Assembly: GCA_023435925.1 (NCBI GenBank)
Contig: JAEZLF010000112.1
Coordinates: forward strand, 1 to 33,115
Direction of reading: 5' to 3'
Length of the DNA stretch: 33,115 nt
Source: Bacillota bacterium
Lineage (GTDB): Bacteria > Bacillota > Clostridia > Acetivibrionales > DTU013
The stretch's first letter is position 1. Each line of letters begins with the position of its first letter. The position numbers and the translations under genes were made by a program. This document shows, one piece after another, positions 7,741 to 15,256 of this stretch. The notes beneath the pieces are model-generated. The model did not search any database. It had not been told where the DNA came from and was given only the letters and a program-made list of their open reading frames with translations.

Positions 7741-7780
7741 GGTGACATTCCTTGGCTATGGTATTTGCAGGAGTGTCACC
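7741..7780 (-). repeat. 40-nt repeated hairpin, copy 2, at the predicted rarA transcript start
   Basis: It has the same 12-bp stem and 16-base loop as copy 1, with two loop or stem-top substitutions (TTGGCTATG against TCGGTTATG). On the minus strand it begins seven bases after the TATAAT of the rarA promoter, so the transcript would start with the hairpin. Confidence 0.85.
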
Positions 7781-7786
7781 TCTCCT

Positions 7787-7814
7787 ATTATACCATAATT
7801 CCAGTACGTTTAAA
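7787..7814 (-). promoter_or_regulatory. Predicted rarA promoter (extended -10)
   Basis: On the minus strand TTTAAA (7814-7809) is followed after 16 bases by TATAAT (7792-7787), with TGG directly ahead of the -10 (TGGTATAAT). The -35 overlaps the T-run of the glyA terminator. The same layout and downstream hairpin occur upstream of the cysteine desulfurase at 15141-15168. Confidence 0.6.
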
Positions 7815-7842
7815 AACAAAATGAGAGCCGAAGACGACTCCC
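7811..7842 (-). terminator. Rho-independent terminator of glyA
   Basis: On the minus strand GGGAGTCG pairs with CGGCTCTC (8 bp with two G·T pairs) around the tetraloop TCTT and is followed by ATTTTGTTTTT. It lies about 110 bases after the glyA stop codon. Confidence 0.75.
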
Positions 7843-7882
7843 ATGATTGTTTGAAACAGCTAATAGTCCCTGCTCGCCAGCG

Positions 7883-7943
7883 GCGGCTAATCCAAGCCTT
7901 ATCGATTGGCTTAGCGGCTAATCAAAACCTTTCGATTGGCTGT
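7883..7943. repeat. Imperfect 31-bp tandem duplication
   Basis: GCGGCTAATC, a variable middle and TCGATTGGCT occur at 7883-7910 and again at 7914-7941, 31 bases apart. They lie between the glyA stop codon and its terminator, inside the glyA 3' UTR. Each unit also holds the short AAGCC/GGCTT inverted pair or its remnant. The rest of the 7630-7950 gap holds the hairpin repeats, the rarA promoter and the glyA terminator. Confidence 0.7.
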
Positions 7944-7950
7944 GCAGAAT

Positions 7951-9195
7951 TCAGCGATGTTCATATAACGGATACTTTTTACAAAGCGTTTCAACACGCT
8001 GTCTAATGCCATTTGCAGAGCCTTCAAAGTCAGTGACCGTCAGTTTGATCAGCTTTGCGATTTCTGTCATATCCTCTTCCAGCATGCCTCTGCTGGTAAC
8101 TGCCGGTGTACCGATCCGGATACCGCTTGTGACGGACGGGCTCATTTTATCAAACGGAATTGCATTCTTGTTCACGGTAATTCCAACTTCATCAAGCTGA
8201 TGCTGGACCTGCTTTCCGGTTACATTAAAACTACTGAGGTCCACTAGCATCAGATGATTATCCGTACCTCCGGAAACCAGATGAAAACCCTCTGCTAACA
8301 ATGCTCCGGAAAGTGCCTTGGCGTTGTTAATAATTTGCTGCTGATATTGTTTAAATCCGGGCTCCAACACCTCTTTAAAGCTTACTGCCTTGGCAGCGAT
8401 CACATGCATCAGCGGTCCTCCCTGCGTCCCGGGGAATATAGCCGAATCAATTTTCTTGGCATATTCCTCCTTGCATAAAATCATGCCGCCTCTTGGGCCT
8501 CTGAGTGTTTTGTGCGTAGTAGTGGTAACGAAATCCGCATAGGGTATGGGGCTAGGATGCAGGCCTGCAGCTATAAGTCCTGCGATATGTGCCATGTCCA
8601 CCATGAAATAAGCCCCGACTTCTTTTGCAACCTCGCTGAAAGCTTTAAAATCAATGATTCTTGGATATGCACTCGCTCCCGCAACGATGATTTTTGGCTT
8701 AACTTCCCTGGCCTTTTTAAGTAATCCGTCGTAATCAATATAGGCCGTATCTTCTTTAACGCCATAAGATTCTGCTTTATAGTACTTACCGGAGATATTC
8801 TTTTTCATTCCATGGCTGAGATGACCACCATGTGCCAGATCCATTCCGAGAATCGTATCACCCGGATCCAGCACTGCAAAATAAACTGCTGAATTGGCTT
8901 GAGCGCCGGAATGTGGCTGTACATTTGCATGTTCTGCTCCGAATATTTCCTTTGCTCTGTCGATGGCCAGCTGTTCAATGACATCCACATGTTCGCAGCC
9001 ACCATAATAACGTTTGCCGGGATAACCCTCGGCATATTTGTTTGTAAGAGGCGTCCCAAGTGCCTGCATTACTGCTTCACTGACAAAATTCTCTGATGCA
9101 ATCAGTTCAATCTTGTTTCTCTGTCTTTCCACCTCAAGTTCAATGGCGTCCGCAACTACGGGATCTATCTTTTTTATCTGTTCTAACTGGTACAT
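7951..9195 (-). CDS. glyA: Serine hydroxymethyltransferase
   Basis: This PLP enzyme interconverts serine and glycine and supplies 5,10-methylene-tetrahydrofolate. The 414-residue protein has the family blocks IELIASENFVS, NKYAEGYPGKRYYGG, VNVQPHSGAQAN-like and the PLP-lysine motif TTTTHKTLRGPRGG (K229). The start at 9195 has GGAGG at a good distance, while the longer frame to 9246 is non-coding leader. It appears to be transcribed alone, with its own promoter at 9277-9305 and a strong terminator at 7811-7842. Confidence 0.97.
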   Translation of the reverse strand: MYQLEQIKKIDPVVADAIELEVERQRNKIELIASENFVSEAVMQALGTPLTNKYAEGYPGKRYYGGCEHVDVIEQLAIDRAKEIFGAEHANVQPHSGAQANSAVYFAVLDPGDTILGMDLAHGGHLSHGMKKNISGKYYKAESYGVKEDTAYIDYDGLLKKAREVKPKIIVAGASAYPRIIDFKAFSEVAKEVGAYFMVDMAHIAGLIAAGLHPSPIPYADFVTTTTHKTLRGPRGGMILCKEEYAKKIDSAIFPGTQGGPLMHVIAAKAVSFKEVLEPGFKQYQQQIINNAKALSGALLAEGFHLVSGGTDNHLMLVDLSSFNVTGKQVQHQLDEVGITVNKNAIPFDKMSPSVTSGIRIGTPAVTSRGMLEEDMTEIAKLIKLTVTDFEGSANGIRQRVETLCKKYPLYEHR

Positions 9196-9276
9196 TTTCC
9201 TACCTCCACTTTTTATCCCTATGTTCATGTGCCTATGCACAAGCATTTATCATAATTTTACTAAAAAATCTACTAC

Positions 9277-9305
9277 ATTATAATATATCAATAATGACAA
9301 AGCAA
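9277..9305 (-). promoter_or_regulatory. Predicted glyA promoter
   Basis: On the minus strand TTGCTT (9305-9300) is separated by exactly 17 bases from TATAAT (9282-9277), leaving a leader of about 75 bases before the ATG. No riboswitch fold is evident in that short leader. Confidence 0.5.
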
Positions 9306-9344
9306 TAAAATTCTGCTTCCTTTGCTAATATCTACTACAAATTG

Positions 9345-10355
9345 CTACAATACTTTATACAGCTCATCTGCTGCCGGTTGCGGAATTGGTTCAACTTTGC
9401 CTGCATGTACCATGACTCTCTGATCCGTACCATTAAGCCTGCCAATCACAGCTGCCGCAATACCAACCTCTTTCAGATGTGCTGCCAGCCCATCTCCATC
9501 GGCTGTTGATATCAGCATACATCCGCTCGATATCAGTTTGAAAGGGTCTATTTTATAATATTCACATATCTTCTTTGTTGGAATGGAAACAGGTATACGA
9601 TCCAAATCAATTTCCACACCATGACCTGAGGCCTCACACATCTCCCACACAGCTCCCAGAATACCGCCTTCGGTCACATCGTGCATGGCATTTACACCAA
9701 ATTGGGCAGCTGCAAGACCCTCATTAACAACGCTGAGATGTTCCATATATTCCTTCGCGTCATCTACGATCTTACCATCCAGAACCTTTCTAAGCTCCTG
9801 TTCCCTTTCATGAGCAATAATTGAGGTCCCCTCAAGTCCCGCGTGCTTTGTAAGCACCAGGCTGTCCCCTTTTTGAGCACCTGATGTCGTGATCAGCTTA
9901 TCCTTCAAGCAGCGTCCTACAGCTGTACAGGATATTACAAACCGTGTTACCGCGGAAGTAATTTCCGTATGCCCGCCCAAAATATCTACATGAATCGCCG
10001 CAGCTGCGGCGGAAAGCTGATTCATAATCTGCTCCAGCTCCTGTTCTGTCGAACCGGGAGGGCAAAGAATTGTAACCAGCAACCCAAGCGGTTCTACACC
10101 ACAGGATGCGATATCGTTGCAGCTGATATGAACAGCCAGACGTCCGATTTCCATTGCAGTTCCGGTAATGGGGTCACTGGAAAGCACGCAGGCGTATTCT
10201 CCAAATTCGACCGCCGAGCAGTCCTCGCCGATGCCAGGACGAAGGATGACCTCGCTTCTGTTTTTCTGAACCTTATTAAGAATGATATTTTTCAAAATGT
10301 TATTGGGAATTTTGCCAGTTTCCATTACTTCCTCCAATGCCGCCAAATCATTCAT
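9345..10355 (-). CDS. PurM/HypE-fold AIR synthase-related protein
   Basis: The protein belongs to the ATP-binding PurM superfamily (AIR synthase, HypE, SelD, ThiL). GIGEDCSAVEFGEYACVLSSDPITG near the N-terminus and HDVTEGGILGAVWEM in the second half are the nucleotide and metal-binding blocks, closest in appearance to HypE. It ends in ELYKVL and lacks the C-terminal PRIC cysteine on which HypE forms thiocyanate, and no hydrogenase maturation genes are nearby, so it is not a standard HypE. Its ATG overlaps the stop of the upstream DUF2225 gene by eight bases, implying coupled translation. The substrate is unknown. Confidence 0.8.
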   Translation of the reverse strand: MNDLAALEEVMETGKIPNNILKNIILNKVQKNRSEVILRPGIGEDCSAVEFGEYACVLSSDPITGTAMEIGRLAVHISCNDIASCGVEPLGLLVTILCPPGSTEQELEQIMNQLSAAAAAIHVDILGGHTEITSAVTRFVISCTAVGRCLKDKLITTSGAQKGDSLVLTKHAGLEGTSIIAHEREQELRKVLDGKIVDDAKEYMEHLSVVNEGLAAAQFGVNAMHDVTEGGILGAVWEMCEASGHGVEIDLDRIPVSIPTKKICEYYKIDPFKLISSGCMLISTADGDGLAAHLKEVGIAAAVIGRLNGTDQRVMVHAGKVEPIPQPAADELYKVL

Positions 10356-11019
10356 TAAGATGTTCTTTTGCCAGCTGATACTGGTCTCTTGCAGCTTCTA
10401 TCAGCGTAGGATTGCGTCTTGCATCCGGCGAACCAATCAGTCTGCTGAACCATTTTACCGCCTCTTCATAATTGCCGATCCTGCGATTGAGCTCTCCGAT
10501 TATGTAGGCACATGTACTCTCATCCAGCTTGTCCGCTGGAAAGCGTTCTTTTTCATAGGTTTGTGTATAATATTGGGCAGCAAACCTTAAGAAATCCAGT
10601 TCCTTTTCATCTTCCTTAAACCGGTACAACCATGCAATGCGCATACAAACCTTTGCCATTTCACTGGCCTTTGACGCTATGACCTGATGACTAATCAGAA
10701 TCAGCTTAAATGCTTCCAGTGCAGCTTCAATATCACGTTCACCGCTGAAGCTTCTTTTGGTCCACCGCGAGCCGATTTTCGCCAGTAGTTTATTCGCATC
10801 TTTTGGAGAAATATCTTCAAATTTATCCGCCTGTGCCGCATAACCGCAGTTTTCACAAACCCAAGCATCATAAAACATCGGGTTGATATCCTTGTAGTGG
10901 ACACAAAAATCAGAATCACGCTTGTCCACCATACAGGCCCTCATCTTGACCTTCGTCACCTTAAACTTTTTCTGGCATACCGGACAAATGATTTCTTTGT
11001 TGTATAAATTCTCATTCAT
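10348..11019 (-). CDS. DUF2225 zinc-ribbon protein
   Basis: The 223-residue protein has two CxxC pairs, C12/C15 (CPVC) and C55/C58 (CENCGY), forming a probable zinc ribbon. A helical TPR-like region follows, ending with NRRIGNYEEAVKWFSRLI. This is the layout of the DUF2225 family of Firmicutes, whose function is not established. The open frame reaches a TTG at 11031, but the ATG at 11019 is the better start because GGAGG lies seven bases before it. The end overlaps the PurM-like gene, so the two proteins are probably made together. Confidence 0.85.
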   Translation of the reverse strand: MNENLYNKEIICPVCQKKFKVTKVKMRACMVDKRDSDFCVHYKDINPMFYDAWVCENCGYAAQADKFEDISPKDANKLLAKIGSRWTKRSFSGERDIEAALEAFKLILISHQVIASKASEMAKVCMRIAWLYRFKEDEKELDFLRFAAQYYTQTYEKERFPADKLDESTCAYIIGELNRRIGNYEEAVKWFSRLIGSPDARRNPTLIEAARDQYQLAKEHLNE

Positions 11020-11076
11020 TGCGACCTCCAATTAGTCCTGTCAGATTTATCTCTATCCAATTCTTCCAAAGGCACT

Positions 11077-12468
11077 TTAACTATTATTTTCAGCTGTATG
11101 GTATATATCATATAAGTATCTGCTGACCCTAACTTTTCCTTTAACCGGTTTGTAATAGTCCTCCGTCAGCTTTTCGCTCCATAGTAATTCGCCGTCTTTA
11201 TTATAGTATTCTCTGTAAAGAACCACCCGCACCCCTTTTATTGCCTTTCTTTCTACAATCTGCTGACCGTACTGAAGTGAATCGTCCAAAACGATTTCAT
11301 TTGGTTCAGGAGGATACTCTTTAATAATTTTTGTCTTTATCTTAATAACATTGCCATCCTCTTTCTTTTTGCCGAGAATACTTATATTTACCTTGTTCCC
11401 TTTCACATCTGCCTGCAGACAAATAGGATAATCCGAACTGTTGATAAATCTGAAATCAATCAGATTCTCAGCAATGGTAGCATCTCTGCCCGGGCTGATA
11501 TAGGACAGCGGTATGGAATGATGAACTCTTTCCGTTATCTCAAGTCCTGCCAACAATACCGAATTATATAAGGTGGATGAAACCTGGCATACGCCTCCGC
11601 CTGTACCCGGAATCAGCTCGCTTTTGAGTATGATAGGAGCCTCCTTATAGCCATTATCCAGTGTCCTGGGACCCAGGGCTTCGTTCATGGAAAATTCCTC
11701 TCCGGGAAGTACTATTCTATTGTCAATCCTGCTGCAGGCCAGTTTTATATTATCACTGCGATTGCTGTCACTGGTACTGAATCGCGTCGAATACTGGGAT
11801 ATCACAGATTGAATCTCTTTTATCTCATCATACATGATGTGCGGCACTATTTCATCAATCTGCAGCTCAATGCTTCCAAAACTTTTCTTTCTTAAATGAT
11901 TCTCTACTAAATCTGTATTTCTGTCAATATCTAGTCTTTTTCCGACCGTGTCACTAGTAAACTTTACAACCCCGTCCTTATAGGTGATTTCAGCACTTTT
12001 TTCAACAGTATCACATTCTTTTTTTATTTTCTCCAGAATATGCTGAAGCTTAACCTTCTTAAAGCTTACGCCTACTTCGAGTTGCACACCGTTTATGGAA
12101 AGCCGTATGGCATCATAAACCCGCCTGAATAAATTGCCTGTCCTTCCTATTAAAAAAGCTTTGTCCACTTCTTCATCTGTCAGAAACCTGAATTCTATAT
12201 CAGAAAGCTTCATTTCCCAATGCCGATTATCATATGTGAGTATGAGACTTTCGGTGTGATATTTTCTTTGCATATTTTCTGACACGATTGACTTTGCCTC
12301 TTCTGCAGACAACCATGAAACATCTGTTTGCTCAATCGTAATGCCTTTTCTTATCGTATTGCCTGTAAATATTGCTGCAAGTATGAGCAAAGCTGCTGCC
12401 AATGCTAATGACACTACAGCTGTAACATACAGCAGCTTTTTCCAATCAATATTCCCAGTATTCATCAT
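11077..12468 (-). CDS. VanW-family protein with a C-terminal G5-like domain
   Basis: An N-terminal membrane helix (about residues 11-35) anchors the protein outside the cell. Next comes a peptidoglycan-binding-4/YoaR-like region (about 40-210), then the VanW domain with GTGGGVCQVSSTLYN and ERVHHSIPLSYISPGRDATI. The last ~75 residues (VLDDSLQYGQQIVERKAIKGV) resemble a G5 domain, often linked to cell-wall sugar binding. VanW's chemistry is not established. The ORF opens at a TTG (12474) but GGAGG is better placed for the ATG at 12468. No vancomycin-resistance genes are nearby, so a general cell-wall role is likelier than resistance. Confidence 0.88.
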   Translation of the reverse strand: MMNTGNIDWKKLLYVTAVVSLALAAALLILAAIFTGNTIRKGITIEQTDVSWLSAEEAKSIVSENMQRKYHTESLILTYDNRHWEMKLSDIEFRFLTDEEVDKAFLIGRTGNLFRRVYDAIRLSINGVQLEVGVSFKKVKLQHILEKIKKECDTVEKSAEITYKDGVVKFTSDTVGKRLDIDRNTDLVENHLRKKSFGSIELQIDEIVPHIMYDEIKEIQSVISQYSTRFSTSDSNRSDNIKLACSRIDNRIVLPGEEFSMNEALGPRTLDNGYKEAPIILKSELIPGTGGGVCQVSSTLYNSVLLAGLEITERVHHSIPLSYISPGRDATIAENLIDFRFINSSDYPICLQADVKGNKVNISILGKKKEDGNVIKIKTKIIKEYPPEPNEIVLDDSLQYGQQIVERKAIKGVRVVLYREYYNKDGELLWSEKLTEDYYKPVKGKVRVSRYLYDIYHTAENNS

Positions 12469-12594
12469 CGGCAACGTCCTCCATGTTTCAGCAGGAATAA
12501 ATCACCTCTCTCGCCACCCTACATATTAAAAGGAAGCAATACGGTCTCCATACATATTATGTTGCCGAATACTCCTATATTACAAGCGTCACGA

Positions 12595-13827
12595 CTACTC
12601 CATGACAATAATCGTCTCTGTTTCTTGAACCGCTTTTTCAATCTTCTCCTCTGATAAAGCTTCTTCATATTTAATAATTTCTTCCAGCTTTGGTTTAGTT
12701 TTTGGGTGTTTTGCTACAAATACCGTGCAGCAATCCTCATAGGGCAATATCGAGGTTTCAAACGTATCTATTTTTCTGGCAATTTCTATGACTTCATTCT
12801 TATCCATACCAATCAATGGTCTGAATACCGGCATAGCAACCGATGCATTGGTTACCGCAAGAGCCTGTATTGTCTGACTTGCCACCTGCCCAAGGCTTTC
12901 GCCGGTTATCAGTGCCTGAGCACTGTTCCGAAGTGCAATTTTTTCAGCAATTTTCATCATCACCCGTCTCATAAGGATCGTAAGCTGATCCTCCGGACAT
13001 TTTTCATTGATCTCAAGTTGAATTTCAGTAAACGGTACAATATGAAGCTTAATACGATAACAGTAGCGCGCCAGAATTTTTGCCAGTGAAATGACCTTGT
13101 CTTTTGCACGTTCGCTGGTATACGGATAACTGTAAAAGTGCACCGCTTCGATCTCCATCCCTCTCTTAGCCATCATCCAGCCTGCTACGGGGCTGTCGAT
13201 TCCCCCGGAAAGCAGCAGTATCGCTTTCCCGTTTGTGCCGATCGGCAGCCCGCCATAGGAAGGAATAATATCACAATAGATATAGGAGCTTTCACGGACT
13301 TCTACATAAAATATGAAGTCAGGCTTATGCACATCTACTCGAAGAGCAGGAATGTTATCCAGCAAATATCCACCCAGTTCCAGACAAATTTCCGGAGACT
13401 GCATGGGAAAATGCTTGTCTCCACGCTTGGCCTCAACCTTAAAGCTCACGCTTCCCGGGGAGGACTGTAATTCATCGCAATGGTTTCGCTGGCTTCGGCG
13501 ACCGGCAGACATACTCAGCTTATCCACATGTTCTTTTGCCAGCTCCAGTGAATACTTTTTTATTTCTTCAAAATCGGAAGCTATTTTTAATACAATACTG
13601 ACGGAAACTATTCCAAATACATGAACGAGCTTTCCAATTGCTGTGTCAAAATCATAGCTCTCTTCCACAGGCTCAATATAGATCCGGGCCTGAGATCGTA
13701 TAACACTGATTTTCCCTAATCCATACAGTGCTTTCTTAATATTCCCCATGAGTTTATCTTCGAACACAGGCCTGTTCAGGCCTTTCAGAATAATCTCACC
13801 ATATCGTACCAGAATGACCTTTTTCAT
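12595..13827 (-). CDS. thiI: tRNA 4-thiouridine synthase ThiI
   Basis: ThiI adenylates U8 of tRNA and inserts sulfur to give 4-thiouridine, and may also serve thiazole synthesis. The NFLD-THUMP region occupies about 1-185, and the PP-loop SGGIDSP (207-213) is the ATP site. There is no C-terminal rhodanese domain, as in Bacillus ThiI, so sulfur must come directly from a partner desulfurase, and that gene overlaps its start by four bases (ATGA). A hydrophilic stretch at ~105-126 (SMSAGRRSQRNH) looks longer than usual within the THUMP region. GAGGAGG precedes the ATG. Confidence 0.95.
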   Translation of the reverse strand: MKKVILVRYGEIILKGLNRPVFEDKLMGNIKKALYGLGKISVIRSQARIYIEPVEESYDFDTAIGKLVHVFGIVSVSIVLKIASDFEEIKKYSLELAKEHVDKLSMSAGRRSQRNHCDELQSSPGSVSFKVEAKRGDKHFPMQSPEICLELGGYLLDNIPALRVDVHKPDFIFYVEVRESSYIYCDIIPSYGGLPIGTNGKAILLLSGGIDSPVAGWMMAKRGMEIEAVHFYSYPYTSERAKDKVISLAKILARYCYRIKLHIVPFTEIQLEINEKCPEDQLTILMRRVMMKIAEKIALRNSAQALITGESLGQVASQTIQALAVTNASVAMPVFRPLIGMDKNEVIEIARKIDTFETSILPYEDCCTVFVAKHPKTKPKLEEIIKYEEALSEEKIEKAVQETETIIVME

Positions 13828-14999
13828 TGCTGCCTCCTCATTTTGGGCTTTTTATGTATTTTTATCATCGGTATCACTTCTTTTATCATTTCCACCGTAA
13901 AGTGAATCTCATCGATCGAATTACAGGATGAGAAGCTGAACCGGATAGCTCCGTCTATCAGCTGATTTGGTATTCTCATAGCTGACAGGACATGGCTCCG
14001 GGTATTTTTATGTGAGGAACAAGCAGAGCCCGTTGAAACAAATATCCCCTTTTGCTCCAGATGGTGCAGTAAAACCTCAGCACGAATATCTTCAAATCCC
14101 ACATTTAAAATATAGGGAGATGCATCTTCAGGAGATATGACTCGATGGTCAATCTCTGATTCTGCCAATTCTGCAATGAATGAGTTTTTTAAAGAACTGA
14201 CCTTTTCCATACCGGCGGATAAATCCCGGTGAATCCTGTCTGCAGCCAGTCCGAAACCTGCTATACCCGGAACATTTTCTGTTCCCGATCGCAATAAAGC
14301 TTCCTGTCCGCCGCCAAAAAACAGCGGTTTGATTCTCACCTTTTTTGATACATATAATGCGCCGACTCCCTTGGGGCCGTGTATTTTGTGTGAACTAACG
14401 GACAACAACCCCACACCTAGCTTTTCGGGATGTATTATCATTTTCCCATACGCCTGGATTGCATCTGCATGAATCACAGTCTGCGGATTCACACGATCCC
14501 TGATAGCCGATATTTTCTCCAACTGCTGTATCGCGCCTGTTTCATTATTGACCAGTAGGATACTGACCAGAGCTGTTTCATGATCCAGCATGCCTTTGAA
14601 TTCATCAAGATCCAGTGAGCCTTTTTCATCAACACCAATGTAATCCACACGCCAACCCTGTTTTTCAAGATGATGATAGACCTCCAGAACGGACGGATGC
14701 TCTGTTTTCGTCGTTATGATATGCTTTCCTTTTCTGGGATTTGCATCAAGATAGCCTCGAATGGCAAGATTGTTTGACTCCGTTCCTCCGGAAGTGAAGA
14801 TTATTTCTTTTTTATCAGCAAAGAGTGTCGTTGCTATGGTCTCTCTTGCCGTATTTACTTGTCTCTCGGCTTCTATCCCCTTTATGTGAAGTGAGGACGG
14901 ATTTCCATAAGTATTTGCTGCCAGATCACCCATGAGTGCGGTTACTTCATCATATTGTCTGGTGGTTGCGCTATTGTCTAAATAGATCTCTTGTTGCAT
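13824..14999 (-). CDS. Cysteine desulfurase (NifS/IscS family, ThiI partner)
   Basis: This PLP enzyme releases sulfur from cysteine as a persulfide. The 391-residue protein has SGGTESNNLAI, the PLP lysine K205 in SSHKIHGPKG, and the catalytic loop cysteine C327 in STGSACSSH. Its stop overlaps the thiI start, which mirrors the Bacillus subtilis nifZ-thiI pair, so a dedicated role in tRNA thiolation is likely rather than general Fe-S assembly. No iscU or nifU lies nearby. Its mRNA probably begins with a copy of the repeated hairpin at 15095-15134. Confidence 0.94.
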   Translation of the reverse strand: MQQEIYLDNSATTRQYDEVTALMGDLAANTYGNPSSLHIKGIEAERQVNTARETIATTLFADKKEIIFTSGGTESNNLAIRGYLDANPRKGKHIITTKTEHPSVLEVYHHLEKQGWRVDYIGVDEKGSLDLDEFKGMLDHETALVSILLVNNETGAIQQLEKISAIRDRVNPQTVIHADAIQAYGKMIIHPEKLGVGLLSVSSHKIHGPKGVGALYVSKKVRIKPLFFGGGQEALLRSGTENVPGIAGFGLAADRIHRDLSAGMEKVSSLKNSFIAELAESEIDHRVISPEDASPYILNVGFEDIRAEVLLHHLEQKGIFVSTGSACSSHKNTRSHVLSAMRIPNQLIDGAIRFSFSSCNSIDEIHFTVEMIKEVIPMIKIHKKPKMRRQQ

Positions 15000-15094
15000 T
15001 ATTAAACCTCAAATTTTATTAATAACTTATCTATCGCGGCCAATAATTCCGCCGGATGCATATAATAACTTCAGCCACATTAGGACTTTCAAAA

Positions 15095-15134
15095 GGTGAC
15101 ATTCCTCGGCTATGGTATTTGCAGGAGTGTCACC
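15095..15134 (-). repeat. 40-nt repeated hairpin, copy 3 (desulfurase-thiI leader)
   Basis: It has the same 12-bp stem and 16-base loop as the rarA leader copies, 7.4 kb away. On the minus strand it again begins seven bases after a TGGTATAAT promoter. The outer flank (ATTATACCA, then AATT) is shared with copy 2. Confidence 0.85.
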
Positions 15135-15140
15135 TCACTT

Positions 15141-15168
15141 ATTATACCACAATTGTTACATTATTAAA
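15141..15168 (-). promoter_or_regulatory. Predicted promoter of the desulfurase-thiI operon
   Basis: On the minus strand TTTAAT (15168-15163), a 16-base spacer and TGG-TATAAT (15146-15141) repeat the layout of the rarA promoter, including the distance to the hairpin. The leader to the ATG at 14999 is about 135 bases. Confidence 0.6.
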
Positions 15169-15256
15169 GGGGACATTGCAGTCACCTGTCGAATTATGCT
15201 AAACTGGAATAGCACAGATTTGAAATAAATTTTATTGGAAAGGTAGTTATAACAGC

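Noticed and set aside
7682..7780. CRISPR-like array (two repeats with a 19-base gap)
   Set aside because: Only two local units, the unit itself is a long hairpin, a third copy lies 7 kb away alone, and there are no cas genes.
9345..10355. HypE hydrogenase maturation protein
   Set aside because: It lacks the C-terminal cysteine motif and has no hyp genes nearby, so it is called only as PurM/HypE-fold.
11077..12468. Vancomycin-resistance gene vanW
   Set aside because: VanW-domain proteins are widespread in Clostridia; no vanH, vanA, vanX or vanRS genes are nearby.
15168..15190. Fourth copy of the repeated hairpin (GGGGACATTGCAGTCACC)
   Set aside because: Only the outer bases resemble the repeat and the stem and loop are missing; it may be a remnant but cannot be supported.
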